Below, piece by piece: positions 25,621 to 35,232 of a stretch of DNA of 64,000 nt (its first letter is position 1; every line of letters begins with the position of its first letter). A program made the translations under genes and the position numbers. The notes below the pieces were generated by a model. The model did no database searches, was not told the origin of the DNA, and worked only from the letters and a program-made list of their open reading frames with translations. This stretch comes from CAZUXY01 sp964624235 (lineage in GTDB: Bacteria > Spirochaetota > UBA4802 > UBA5368): positions 22,497 to 86,496 of the forward strand of contig CAZUXY010000009.1 in assembly GCA_964624235.1 (NCBI GenBank), given 5' to 3'.

Positions 25621-27702
25621 TCATTTATCAAGAATTCTCTCAATGGCCTCGCGCAAATCGTCCACCGTGTACGGCTTGACGATCGCGCCGCTGAATCCGA
25701 ACTTACGGTAATCGGACACCACCAGGTCCTGAGAGTACCCCGTGGCGACCAGCACTCTGGCGCCGGGATCCATATTCCTGATTTCCTTTACGGTCTCCTT
25801 GCCCCCCATGCCGCCCGCTATGGTCAGGTCCATGATCACCAGGTTGAATGGATTTCCCATGTCCATCGCTTCCCGGTAACTGCTGATCGCGTCTTCACCC
25901 CTGCCTACACACACGGTCTCGAAACCCATGTGCGCAAGCATCCTGTTGCCGATCCTGAGCACCGGCTCCTCATCGTCCATGAGGAGCACCCGTCCTTTCA
26001 TCTGTGCGACCGGCCGATCGGTTATACCGCCTGCGTGTTCCTTTTCCACGATTGGATCTTCGGTCGCCGGCAGATACACGGTGAAGGTGGAACCCTCGCC
26101 GACCATCGACGAAACCTCAATGTGCCCCCTGTGGGCCCTGACTATGGAATGAGAGATCGCCAGGCCCAGACCCGCACCGGTTTTCTTCGTTGAAAAATAC
26201 GGCTCGAAAAGTTTTTTTTCCTCCCCCTGCCTGATGCCGATCCCCGTGTCCCGGAACTCGATCTTCAGGTACTTGCCCGTCGCGAGTAGGGGATTCCCGT
26301 TCGCAACAGTATGGTTTTTCGCCGTGATCCTTAGGATACCTCCGCCCGACATCGCCTCCTTGGCGTTGATGACGATGTTCTGGACCATCTGGCTGATCTT
26401 ATCGCTGTCGACGTCAACGTTCCATAGATCAGGTGATATCGCGTATTCGACGCTTATACTCGACCCGTGCAGCAGAAATCCCACCGTTTCGGTGATCAGC
26501 TTCGACAGCGAGATTACCTGCCGGTGGAGCACGCCTCCACGGGAAAAGGTCAGCAACTGCTGGGTCAGGTTTTTCGCCCTCAGGGCCGCCTTTTTAATTT
26601 CGTCAAACAGTTCCCGATTGGGGTCATCGCCGGAGGTCCGCACCAGGGACACGCTTCCCAGTATTCCCGTAAGGATGTTATTGAAATCGTGGGCGATTCC
26701 TCCGGCCAGAAGCTCAAGGTACTCATTCCTCCTTGCCTTCTCCAGGGCGTTCGTCTGGTCGATATACAGCCGCATTATCGCGCTCATCGACATTATTATG
26801 AACACAGCCAGGCCGATGCTGAATACCGAGAAAATCCTTATGGAATAAAGCCCCGTATCGAACTCCTTCATCGCCAGAAGCAGGTCGGCGGCGCCGGTGC
26901 CGGTCCCGACAAGCAGGCCCAGGAGCAGCGACCTGACATACTGCTGCTGCCTCGTAACCCTCAGTTCAAACAGCATCAGCCCTATGCTGTAGAGGGCCAG
27001 CAGTATGGTGAGCAGGTCCCTGATACGATAGACGATACCCGGCGCGGCCCTTCCTACATTCCATGGCGTTATGACCGTGCCGGGCTTTTTATTGAATGAA
27101 AGGAAAAGATCGGGAAAGACGTATGCCGTGGCTATAATCACCAGGGCCGTGACGAGGCCCGAGGTATATACCGCTTTATTGACGCGCCTCAGCGTTGAAT
27201 TAAGCTCAAGAAAGTTGTGAAACGCGAAGGGAAGCGCAAAAAGAAAGAGTGTAATCGAGACCGCCTCGAGCCGATGGAACTGCATCCCGAGCTGTCCCAT
27301 GCCGGTGTAACCGCATATCACCACCAGAAGCTCACTGCCCAGGGTCATAAGCCCCAGGATCCCTACAATAAGGACAGCGAGATACAGAACCCGCCGAAAA
27401 TTCAGGTACACATAGAAGAAGATAATGCTGCCCACCATCAAGACCCCGATGCAGAATGAAAGCAGTACGATGGGTATGATTATCATGAGGTCCATTATGT
27501 CCCCGGCGGATAGTCCTGTTCTGGAGTTTATCGAAAATAAACTGATATGCTTGTGCTTCGTCCGAATAAAGCCCCACTGTAATGTGCCGTCAGGCGTTCG
27601 ACCGGAATTCAGATCGAACAGGATAGCATTAAAAACGGAAAATGTCAAATAGATATATGCGTATACCATAACCGCAACTAATTCTGAAATAATGGAGTGC
27701 AA
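25621..27702 (-). CDS. membrane hybrid histidine kinase (multi-TM sensor, HisKA, HATPase, REC)
   Basis: Up to 693 residues. The first about 310 residues hold seven or more hydrophobic spans, resembling 7TM-type sensor regions. The phospho-acceptor H-box is L-A-G-G-I-A-H-D-F-N-N-I-L-T-G with His338, a type common in hybrid kinases. The ATPase part shows N-A-K-E-A-M (N box), D-T-G-I-G-I (G1), F-E-P-Y-F-S-T-K and G-A-G-L-G-L (G2). A receiver domain ends the protein (about 570-690, D-D-E-E-P and V-I-M-D-L). The start is unsure: TTG 27702 or ATG 27669, both with weak ribosome sites. It is the first gene of a set with two envelope hydrolases, which suggests a link between a membrane signal and N-acyl or peptide hydrolysis. 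Confidence 0.88.
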   Translation of the reverse strand: MHSIISELVAVMVYAYIYLTFSVFNAILFDLNSGRTPDGTLQWGFIRTKHKHISLFSINSRTGLSAGDIMDLMIIIPIVLLSFCIGVLMVGSIIFFYVYLNFRRVLYLAVLIVGILGLMTLGSELLVVICGYTGMGQLGMQFHRLEAVSITLFLFALPFAFHNFLELNSTLRRVNKAVYTSGLVTALVIIATAYVFPDLFLSFNKKPGTVITPWNVGRAAPGIVYRIRDLLTILLALYSIGLMLFELRVTRQQQYVRSLLLGLLVGTGTGAADLLLAMKEFDTGLYSIRIFSVFSIGLAVFIIMSMSAIMRLYIDQTNALEKARRNEYLELLAGGIAHDFNNILTGILGSVSLVRTSGDDPNRELFDEIKKAALRAKNLTQQLLTFSRGGVLHRQVISLSKLITETVGFLLHGSSISVEYAISPDLWNVDVDSDKISQMVQNIVINAKEAMSGGGILRITAKNHTVANGNPLLATGKYLKIEFRDTGIGIRQGEEKKLFEPYFSTKKTGAGLGLAISHSIVRAHRGHIEVSSMVGEGSTFTVYLPATEDPIVEKEHAGGITDRPVAQMKGRVLLMDDEEPVLRIGNRMLAHMGFETVCVGRGEDAISSYREAMDMGNPFNLVIMDLTIAGGMGGKETVKEIRNMDPGARVLVATGYSQDLVVSDYRKFGFSGAIVKPYTVDDLREAIERILDK

Positions 27703-27885
27703 TCTTCATGGTTCAATCATTCCGAACCCGGAAGCACTCTGCAGGCGGCAAGCCTGGAATACCGTTTTATCGGAATGCCTTGGGCAGGCAAAGTTAGGAC
27801 ATTACGCCGCATATTATAACCAGAAAATGCAATAACAGTCACTCAATTACGTCTGTTTCAGTAACAGCTCGCAGGAGGATCTTTC

Positions 27886-28515
27886 ATGAGAAAATGGATG
27901 TTTTTCGCTTTGGGGATAATTATGCTGGCGGCATCGTCCCTGTTACTGACACGGGTACGGCATTACATTAAGGCCGTATTCTATATCGACCATATGGAGC
28001 GGGAGGAAAGGATCGCGCGCATGCATGTAGACCGGATCGTTAACGATCTGGATATCAGGCCTGGAGACATCATCGCCGATATCGGCGCCGGTTCGGGGCT
28101 CTTCAGCCGGAAAATAGCCCTGAAAGCAGGTACGGGAGGCACGGTTTACGCCGTTGACATCAATGAAAAACTCCTGAATCATATCAATGCGCGGAAACGT
28201 GTGGAGGGCTCGGCCCCGATTGTGACGGTCAGAGCGGAGGAAATGGATCCGAAGCTGCCTGCCCGGGCGGACTTAATTTTCATATGCGATACCCTGCACT
28301 ATGTGGCCGACCCGGCCGCATATGTGAAGGTGATGTCCCTGTACCTGAAACCGGGCGGCCGTATCGCGGTTATCGACTTTTATCGCAACCACCCTCAGGG
28401 TTCTAAAATATTCACCGAAGCCCATCTTACCGCCTGGATGAAGAGCGTGGGCATGGAACCGGTTTCCCGGCAAAGCTATGTGGCAGACGAGTATTATGTG
28501 ATTTACAAAAAGTAA
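27886..28515 (+). CDS. class I SAM-dependent methyltransferase with N-terminal membrane anchor
   Basis: 209 residues. A hydrophobic N-terminus (about 4-22) is followed by a Rossmann methyltransferase domain: I-A-D-I-G-A-G-S-G-L-F (motif I, about 63-73), V-Y-A-V-D-I-N (motif II, acidic residue binding the SAM ribose), and I-F-I-C-D-T-L-H-Y-V. The pattern is that of UbiE/MenG-like or Methyltransf_11 proteins; the substrate is unknown. AGGAGGA precedes the ATG with good spacing. It stands alone, divergent from the hybrid kinase gene. Confidence 0.88.
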   Translation: MRKWMFFALGIIMLAASSLLLTRVRHYIKAVFYIDHMEREERIARMHVDRIVNDLDIRPGDIIADIGAGSGLFSRKIALKAGTGGTVYAVDINEKLLNHINARKRVEGSAPIVTVRAEEMDPKLPARADLIFICDTLHYVADPAAYVKVMSLYLKPGGRIAVIDFYRNHPQGSKIFTEAHLTAWMKSVGMEPVSRQSYVADEYYVIYKK

Positions 28516-28753
28516 TAATCAGCGGGATACCTGCAGGGTCATCCGATCCTGAGGATTTCGCTTTGTATTATCCGGACTATACTCCATGGCCTGCCGGTTC
28601 ACCGAACCCACCGGCCATGGCATCCCTCCTTCCTGGACCGATCAAGGGCGCCGCTAAAAAAGATTTGAACTATGGGCCGCCTGTGCCATACTGTAGGTCG
28701 TCCATGCGCTACCCGTTGCACCGGGGACCATGCAGGCAGCAAGGAGGTGTGCG

Positions 28754-30310
28754 ATGTCTGAAGAACTTTCCCGCCGCCAGCTCATAAAAAAGTCGGTAAA
28801 GATCGGCACCGCGGCCGGCGGTGCGGCGCTTCTTTGCGCCGGTGTCTATTCATTCCTGAAACAGCCCTCCATCGAAGATCTCTACGGCACCTGTCCTCCG
28901 GGGGCGGAAAAATACCAACTGAAGATCGCCGATCCGAACGCACCGAAGCCCAACGTCATCATCATTTACTGCGACGACCTGGGTTACGGCGATATCGGCT
29001 GCAACGGGAACAGGGCCATCCGCACTCCCAACATCGATGCCCTGGCGGCGGCCGGGACCCGCTTCACCGATTATTACGCGTGTAATGCCGTCTGCGCGCC
29101 TTCCCGCGCGGGACTGCTCACCGGCCGCTATCCCTTCCGTACCGGTGTGATCGGCAACCCATTCCCGAAGGGTGAGCCCCTGGGGCGTGTCCTGGCCCGG
29201 AAATTCGGCGACGCCCTCAAGGGACTCGGCGTATTCGACACCCGCGAGAACTATGCGGGCATGGGACTTTACGCCCAGGAGATCACCCTGGCCGAGGGAC
29301 TTAAAAAAGCGGGCTACCGCACCGGCATGGTGGGTAAATGGCACCTGGGCGATTACAGCAAAGATCCGGAACGCAACCCCCTGAGGCACGGCTTCGACCG
29401 TTATTTCGGCGTGCCCCACTCGAACGATATGATACCGTGCCCGCTCTTCCGCGATGATAAAATGCTGGAGCCCGACATCGGCGCGAACCAGGCCCGCATT
29501 ACAGGCATGTACACGAAGGAGGCGATTAAGTTCATCGATGAATCGGGGAAGGGTCCCTTCTTCCTCTACATGGCCCACACATTCCCCCACCAGCCGCTCT
29601 ACGCGTCTGAGAAATTCCTGAAAAAATCGAAGGCGGGGCTCTTCGGCGATGCCGTCGAAGAGATCGACTGGAGCGTGGGTGAGATCATGAAACTTTTGAG
29701 AGCCAAGGGACTCGAACAGAACACCCTGGTCGTCTTTACCAGCGACAACGGCCCCTGGTACGAGGGAAGCTCCGGCCCCTTTCGCGGCCGTAAGGGCCAG
29801 AGCTACGAGGGGGGCTTCCGGGTGCCCTTCATCACCAGATGGCCGGGCCGTATACCTGCCGGCAGAGTGAGCAATATCCCCATCATGAACCTGGACCTCT
29901 TTCCCACCCTTTTTGTTCTGGCAGGGGTAGAGATCCCGAAAGACCGCATCATAGACGGAAAAAATATCCATGGCGTCCTGTCGGGCAGGGATGCGAGACC
30001 TCCTCACGAAGCCATTTACTTCTACCACTACGACCTGCTGGAAGGGATCCGTATGGGAAAGTGGAAATATTTCGAAAGGATGAACCGCTACGTGTGGCCC
30101 ATCGCCATGGACGCCGCTTCCCTTCCCGATAAAATGGGGAAAAAACAGATGGGAAACCGCTGGCCGTTGCTCTATGATCTGCAAAACGATCCCGGCGAAA
30201 GCTACAACGTCATCAACACTTATCCCGATATCGCCGCCAGGCTCAGTACCGCCATGATGGAATGGCGAAAGAGGGAACAGAAAGACCCCCGGGGATTCGG
30301 GAAGGGGTAA
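28754..30310 (+). CDS. Tat-exported arylsulfatase-type sulfatase
   Basis: 518 residues. Start: ATG 28754 with AAGGAGGTG six bases upstream, rejecting the codon at 28730. S-R-R-Q-L-I-K-K (about 6-13) plus a small-residue hydrophobic run is a twin-arginine signal. The sulfatase signature C-A-P-S-R-A-G-L-L-T-G begins at Cys114 (future formylglycine); I-Y-C-D-D-L-G-Y-G-D (71-80) carries metal ligands, and G-K-W-H-L-G follows near 195. It should cleave sulfate esters in the periplasm. It differs in length and sequence from the sulfatase at 15163, so the organism has at least two specificities. No carbohydrate genes flank it. Confidence 0.92.
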   Translation: MSEELSRRQLIKKSVKIGTAAGGAALLCAGVYSFLKQPSIEDLYGTCPPGAEKYQLKIADPNAPKPNVIIIYCDDLGYGDIGCNGNRAIRTPNIDALAAAGTRFTDYYACNAVCAPSRAGLLTGRYPFRTGVIGNPFPKGEPLGRVLARKFGDALKGLGVFDTRENYAGMGLYAQEITLAEGLKKAGYRTGMVGKWHLGDYSKDPERNPLRHGFDRYFGVPHSNDMIPCPLFRDDKMLEPDIGANQARITGMYTKEAIKFIDESGKGPFFLYMAHTFPHQPLYASEKFLKKSKAGLFGDAVEEIDWSVGEIMKLLRAKGLEQNTLVVFTSDNGPWYEGSSGPFRGRKGQSYEGGFRVPFITRWPGRIPAGRVSNIPIMNLDLFPTLFVLAGVEIPKDRIIDGKNIHGVLSGRDARPPHEAIYFYHYDLLEGIRMGKWKYFERMNRYVWPIAMDAASLPDKMGKKQMGNRWPLLYDLQNDPGESYNVINTYPDIAARLSTAMMEWRKREQKDPRGFGKG

Positions 30311-30867
30311 GCCGGAAGAAGCGGCAGGGGGCCTGTCTCACGCGTCGACGCTTTATTTCCCTGAGGTCATGTCACCGTACGGACCATCGGCCGACACCCG
30401 GAGTTCCGTTCAGCGGCACACGGTTTCCACCCTCATGCCTCTGTTTCGTCTGGAATCGCGGGCAAACCGGGACGCGTATCACACTCTGAGGTGTTCGGAC
30501 CAATAATCTATTTCAGATTAATTCCCCATACAGCGGGAGGGTAACGCGTCCCGACACCGTCGAAATTCCCATTGCACACGCTGTACATCCCAGATGCAGG
30601 CGACACTGAATTAATTCCATAAAGGGTGCGGGTTAATTCATTGTGTACCCATAACGTAATGCGAACAGGGATCCGTGGATTAATGAATTGACATTTACAC
30701 CAAAGCGGCGATACTATTTCATGCTGACGTTGCCCGATGGAAGTTCCGGTCGGCGCATGGGATGTATCTTCTTCTCGAAAGACCGGCTTCCTGGGACCGG
30801 GATAGCGGAGATTCCGGACCCTGCCGACACAGATGATGCCAAAGAGAACCGTGGAGAGGTTAACGCG
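30311..30867 (+). other. 557-base intergenic region with a promoter-like pair
   Basis: No credible gene. TTGACA (30688-30693) and TACTAT (30712-30717) with an 18-base spacer form a plausible sigma-70 promoter for the sensor-like gene at 30868, giving a leader of roughly 140 bases. The rest holds nothing I can interpret. Confidence 0.5.
30688..30717 (+). promoter_or_regulatory. sigma-70-like promoter upstream of the HAMP-type sensor
   Basis: TTGACA, 18 bases, TACTAT. The -35 is perfect and the -10 matches four of six positions. It lies 150 bases before the start codon. Confidence 0.45.
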
Positions 30868-31485
30868 ATGAAAAAAAGAAAACAGTACCTGATAGACCGT
30901 AAATTCCAGTTGAAACAGACTTTTTTGACCGTGGGGATAATATTGTTCGTCGTGGCGATAATCATAGGCATCATAGGTATAAGCGCGGCGACCAACAACG
31001 GGAAACTGGCGGAGGTAACCAGGCAAAACGGCGAAATGATGAAAAACCTGGACGGCGTTATGCAGGTCCAGGACAATATCCTGGAAACGATGATGACATG
31101 GGTGCAGAAACCGGGAGCCATACCGAAAGCCGACGTTGTCAGGGAAATCGCGCAGACCCATTATAAAAACCTCACCTCGATCAAGTCGGATATCACCACC
31201 ATCAAAAAGAACATTGATGACAACGACACCATAATTAAAAGCAACCGTATATTGCTGCTGGTCCTGGTTATCCTGGTGATTCTGCAGGGAGCGGTCCTGT
31301 TCGTCTTCATGATCAGGAAAACCCACAAGATCTCAGGACCCATCTACGTCATGTCCGGCTATATGAAGGACATCATCGATGGAAAGATCCCCGCGCCCAG
31401 GAAACTGAGGAAGGATGACGAACTGCAGGAGTTCTACGAACTGTTCACAAAAATGATCCAGACACTGAAACACCGGGGCGGCTAA
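30868..31485 (+). CDS. two-TM HAMP-type sensor protein without output domain
   Basis: 205 residues from ATG 30868 (GGAGAGG upstream). A basic N-terminus leads to TM1 (about 16-40), a periplasmic segment of about 85 residues that looks like a helical bundle, TM2 (about 128-150), and a cytoplasmic part I-S-G-P-I-Y-V-M-S-G-Y-M...G-K-I-P...K-D-D-E-L-Q-E-F that matches a HAMP domain. Nothing follows the HAMP, so there is no kinase, MCP or GGDEF output. It may act by protein contact with a separate output, or as a helper of a chemoreceptor. The frame upstream to 30688 stays open but has no coding character. Confidence 0.7.
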   Translation: MKKRKQYLIDRKFQLKQTFLTVGIILFVVAIIIGIIGISAATNNGKLAEVTRQNGEMMKNLDGVMQVQDNILETMMTWVQKPGAIPKADVVREIAQTHYKNLTSIKSDITTIKKNIDDNDTIIKSNRILLLVLVILVILQGAVLFVFMIRKTHKISGPIYVMSGYMKDIIDGKIPAPRKLRKDDELQEFYELFTKMIQTLKHRGG

Positions 31486-31509
31486 TAACACCCGGCGTCC
31501 CGTGTGCCG

Positions 31510-32223
31510 TTATCTGGAAGGCACCAGCTTTAAGAGCGATTCAACCGTTTCGGCCACCACCGGGTCTTTCGTGTTGCGGCAGTATACCGAGAAGTACACG
31601 GCGGGGTATATTCTGGTGCGGAATATCATGTAATAATAGGTAGTGAATATAAGATCGTACCTCCCTTCCTTTTTGCTGAAATAAAACTCGCTCATGATGG
31701 TGGATGGTTTGTCAGGATCAAATACCTTTACGGAATAGCCGTATCCAGCCCTGAATATATCGGTGCCCTTCTCCAGCCTCTGTTTAAGGTGTGACAGCGA
31801 TACCATTTTATTGGAGTATGAATTCCTGAATATCGTTCCATCGATGATATCCTGTTTGATGTCTTTTAGGTTGGTAAAGAACCCCGTGGTAGGTTTGGCA
31901 GGGGCGGTGAATTTTTTATTGTCGGGATAATACTGTATCACGCCGTCGACGGTGTTGTCACCCCCCTCGTCGGTAACCAGGCAAAGGACTTTTTCGGCCC
32001 CGACGAAATCACCTATCAGGATTTTGGTGGTGTCGTCGATGGATTGCAGCAGAAAATAATTCCTGAAATCAGAGGGCACGGGAAAAAGTCTCAGCCGCTC
32101 CCGGCTAATGGACTCCCTCACGATAAAATCCTGTCCCAGGTTCATTACGGCAAGCGCGAGGGCACCCGCTGAAACTACCGCGGTGATGACGATCAACGCT
32201 ACGAGAATGGATTTATTTTTCAT
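31510..32223 (-). CDS. membrane-anchored or exported protein of unknown function
   Basis: 237 residues from ATG 32223 (GAGAGTAAG upstream); the codon at 32256 adds only polar residues. An uncleaved anchor or signal peptide spans about 5-27. The mature part is mixed alpha/beta, with a C-terminal E-S-L-L-K-L-V-P-S-R. I recognise no domain. It converges with the sensor-like gene, the two ending 25 bases apart. Confidence 0.65.
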   Translation of the reverse strand: MKNKSILVALIVITAVVSAGALALAVMNLGQDFIVRESISRERLRLFPVPSDFRNYFLLQSIDDTTKILIGDFVGAEKVLCLVTDEGGDNTVDGVIQYYPDNKKFTAPAKPTTGFFTNLKDIKQDIIDGTIFRNSYSNKMVSLSHLKQRLEKGTDIFRAGYGYSVKVFDPDKPSTIMSEFYFSKKEGRYDLIFTTYYYMIFRTRIYPAVYFSVYCRNTKDPVVAETVESLLKLVPSR

Positions 32224-32427
32224 GATCTTACTCTCTTCGGCATGAGTTAATTGCAACCTTATGCCTATACACTGATTATAGGCACCATTGAGTCAATAAT
32301 GCAAACAAATTTTTTACGGTTGCATGAATAACATTCCCGTAACCATGCACGGGAAATATATATTTTTACGGTTTATCGTTGATTTAAGCCTGCGACGGGT
32401 AACCACCGCCTGTGCATGTATGCGGCA

Positions 32428-33630
32428 TCAATCAACCAGGTGCCCCTCTTCGATGCGCGAAAGGGCCGAAAGGACAATCAGCAATACCCCCAGTACGATC
32501 ATAGTCCCGCCCAGGGACCAGTCGGCCAGCAGGCCTGCCAGGGGATTCACGATCACGATCGCAAGGGTGCGGCTCATGGAGACGAAGGAAAGCACCGTGG
32601 CCCTCTGAAGGGAGGGGATATACTTGTTGAGGTACGAACTGAAAAGCGGCACCCGAGGCAGCCCCGCCGTGAAGGCGATAACCACGGCGGCGACGACGGC
32701 AGGCAGGTTTTGCACTACACCCAGTAGCACGAAGCAAGCACCCGCGGCGACGGCCATGAACAGCAGGAATCGCCGTTTGGAACCGGCCAGCGGTTCGATG
32801 CGTTCCACCCTGAAGAGGAACATTATCTGCGCAAGGGCGCAGGCTGCGTGGACAATGCCGAAGTATTTCAGGGGCATACCCGACCGGCCCAGGAGCGGCT
32901 GATAGAGCCATATAATGGTGAAGGCCAGAGCGTTGGTGACGGCCATCTCGACCGTGAGCAGCAATACCACGCGGTGTCCCAGGAAAAACCTTCCACCCTC
33001 CCTGAGTATATTAATGTACGAAGGTTTGTCCCCCTCCGCCACCCGCGCCGCTGGTTCCTTGAGGGTAAGGGCGGTAAACGCGGCCAGGCATGCGGGGACC
33101 ACCTGGGCCGTCATGGGGGCCGTGAGTCCCCAGCGTGCGGCCATGAAGCCCCCGGTCACGGTGCCCGCCAGTATCCCCGCCAGTTTGAAAGACTCCATAC
33201 GTGCGAGCACGCCCTTGGAACGGCGTTCCTCACCCGTCTCTACCAGGCTGTCATACGCCAGTGCCTCGTCCGCCCCCGAGTGCAGGGTATAGGCCGCGGC
33301 GAACACGATCTCGGCCAGCAGGAACACCCAGAACCTGGGCGCGCTCACGTACACCAGCGCCGCACCCATGGCGGCGAGGGATCCCAGGGCCAGGGAAGTC
33401 TTTCGTCCAAGGTAATCGGCCACCGTGCCCGTGGGCACCTCGAGCAGAAAGTTCCACAGCATGAACCAGGCGTTCAGTAAAAAAACCTGGAAGAGGCTGA
33501 TCTTTCCCCAGCCGGTGTAGAAGGGCACCAGCACCGCCGCGAAGAAATGCATCCAGAAGAGGAACCGTATAAGGTTCAGCTTGAGTATGTTTCTACGATA
33601 GAGCCGTTGCATCGACGGTTCCGAGATCAT
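32428..33630 (-). CDS. MFS transporter
   Basis: 400 residues from ATG 33630, with about 12 hydrophobic spans. Loop 2-3 carries a MFS motif A-like stretch (V-A-D-Y-L-G-R-K-T, with E-V-P-T-G-T before it), which supports a major facilitator superfamily protein of the drug-efflux or general type. Possible starts are GTG 33675, ATG 33669, 33630 and 33612; none has a strong ribosome site, and 33630 gives the usual short N-terminal tail. The substrate is unknown. It is divergent from the diguanylate cyclase gene at 33808. Confidence 0.8.
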   Translation of the reverse strand: MISEPSMQRLYRRNILKLNLIRFLFWMHFFAAVLVPFYTGWGKISLFQVFLLNAWFMLWNFLLEVPTGTVADYLGRKTSLALGSLAAMGAALVYVSAPRFWVFLLAEIVFAAAYTLHSGADEALAYDSLVETGEERRSKGVLARMESFKLAGILAGTVTGGFMAARWGLTAPMTAQVVPACLAAFTALTLKEPAARVAEGDKPSYINILREGGRFFLGHRVVLLLTVEMAVTNALAFTIIWLYQPLLGRSGMPLKYFGIVHAACALAQIMFLFRVERIEPLAGSKRRFLLFMAVAAGACFVLLGVVQNLPAVVAAVVIAFTAGLPRVPLFSSYLNKYIPSLQRATVLSFVSMSRTLAIVIVNPLAGLLADWSLGGTMIVLGVLLIVLSALSRIEEGHLVD

Positions 33631-33807
33631 GTAATTGCCGCCGTATTTGTTCAGAACAATGAAGGCCATCAACACACACCCACAATCCGCACATGTCCAC
33701 CACTTTTCAACATGTTACATGACGAGCCCCGGTCTATCCACCCTGAACCTCCTTCTCTTATAAAGAAATCCTTGTTTTTCACCTTCACCTCAATTATCAT
33801 AAGCACT

Positions 33808-35025
33808 ATGATCAAGGCATGGTCCCTCAGAATGAAACTGTCCTTGTCGATTGTCTTCCTGATCGCGCTGCTCTTCGGCATGGCCGCTTTCAGCTTTTAC
33901 CTGTATGTGAAAAGCATCGGGGAAAGACACGGGAAGGAACGGCTGGTCTCGGACCTAAGGACCGCTCTGCTCTATATAGAGCTTGAGAGCCCGGGGGAAT
34001 GGAACGTCTCCAACGGCCGTTTGTACAAGGGTGGCCTCAGGGTAACGAACAACGAGCATATCACCGAAGAGATAAAAAAGCACTTTCCCCCCTTTCTCAA
34101 GATACGTTTCGGCGCGGGCCCTTTCCCCACCGGTCGTTCCTACGCTCTTCATCAACCCCGGGGAACCGATGTTCTTACCGCGATTATTCGAAAAATGCCG
34201 TTGCGGGACAGGCCCGGCAAACCGCCGCCTCCGCATGAACCGTTCGCTCCCTACGTCTTTGAAAACGGCATGATCGTCGCGCTCCCGGATGCCCGTCAGA
34301 AGCCGGTCGGATGGCTGGAGTTATCGATACAGGATGAGATGCGCCGCCTGCTCGCGAAAAACGTCCTGATAATCTTTATCGCGGGAAGCGTCCTTATCAT
34401 AGGCGTCATACTGGCGGTGCTGTATTTCATCATCTTCAGGCTCTCGGCCCCCATTGACGCCCTGGTAGAGACCACCAGGCACATGGCGCTCATGAACAAG
34501 AAACTGCGCGACATTTCCAGAACCGACCACCTGACCGGTCTTTTGAACCGGCGGGGCCTTACCGAATCCCTTGAATCGGACATGCTGCGCCTCCTTAATG
34601 AAGGGGGTACGGCATCGGTGGCACTTCTGGACCTCGACGATTTTAAAAAAATCAACGACACTTACGGGCACGAATGCGGCGACCTGGTACTGCTTGAGAC
34701 GGGAAGGCTGTTACAGTCCTTCACAAGAAAAGAGGATTTCTCATGCCGCTGGGGCGGTGAGGAGTTTCTTATCATCTTCATTAATCTGGCCGGCGACAGA
34801 AGCAGCGAAATTGCCGAGAGAATAAGGTACGCCATAGAACACCACGGGTTTATTTACCAAGGCAGGGCCGTTCCCGTTACCGCCACCATAGGATTGTCCG
34901 AATGCCGCGGGCAGACCACTTTCCCGATATCGCTCAACCAGGCCGATAAGGCGCTCTATGCAGGCAAAAAGCAGGGGAAAAACCGCGTCTGCCGCTTTGA
35001 CGATCTTCAGAGGACACCCCGCTGA
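33808..35025 (+). CDS. membrane diguanylate cyclase (two TM, GGDEF)
   Basis: 405 residues from ATG 33808. TM1 (about 12-35), an extracytoplasmic sensing segment (about 36-183, Pro-rich near 138-148), TM2 (about 186-210), then a GGDEF domain with T-D-H-L-T-G-L-L-N-R-R (239-249), F-K-K-I-N-D-T-Y-G-H and the active site G-G-E-E-F (316-320). The I-site R-K-E-D lies five residues before it, so the cyclase should be feedback-inhibited by c-di-GMP. The start is uncertain between 33808 and 33832; both sit before TM1. No known sensor family was recognised in the periplasmic part. Confidence 0.88.
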   Translation: MIKAWSLRMKLSLSIVFLIALLFGMAAFSFYLYVKSIGERHGKERLVSDLRTALLYIELESPGEWNVSNGRLYKGGLRVTNNEHITEEIKKHFPPFLKIRFGAGPFPTGRSYALHQPRGTDVLTAIIRKMPLRDRPGKPPPPHEPFAPYVFENGMIVALPDARQKPVGWLELSIQDEMRRLLAKNVLIIFIAGSVLIIGVILAVLYFIIFRLSAPIDALVETTRHMALMNKKLRDISRTDHLTGLLNRRGLTESLESDMLRLLNEGGTASVALLDLDDFKKINDTYGHECGDLVLLETGRLLQSFTRKEDFSCRWGGEEFLIIFINLAGDRSSEIAERIRYAIEHHGFIYQGRAVPVTATIGLSECRGQTTFPISLNQADKALYAGKKQGKNRVCRFDDLQRTPR

Positions 35026-35232
35026 TGACATTACAAACTGTCCGCCAGACTCCTTCTTTAAATTTCTGGAACCAAACCCCGTAACGGATTATTTTCTCCC
35101 CGGCAGTATTTCTATAAATTTTAAAGTCGTTTCCATTAAAAGTGTGTATATTTAACGAATCGCCCTTTCAGTGATGCGCGGGCACGCCCCGTAAATCAAC
35201 ACACGCAATCCACAATTAAGAGGAACACTTAC

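Noticed and set aside
28850..30184. Long minus-strand open frame opposite the second sulfatase
   Set aside because: It is the GC-rich antisense shadow of a gene with clear catalytic motifs.
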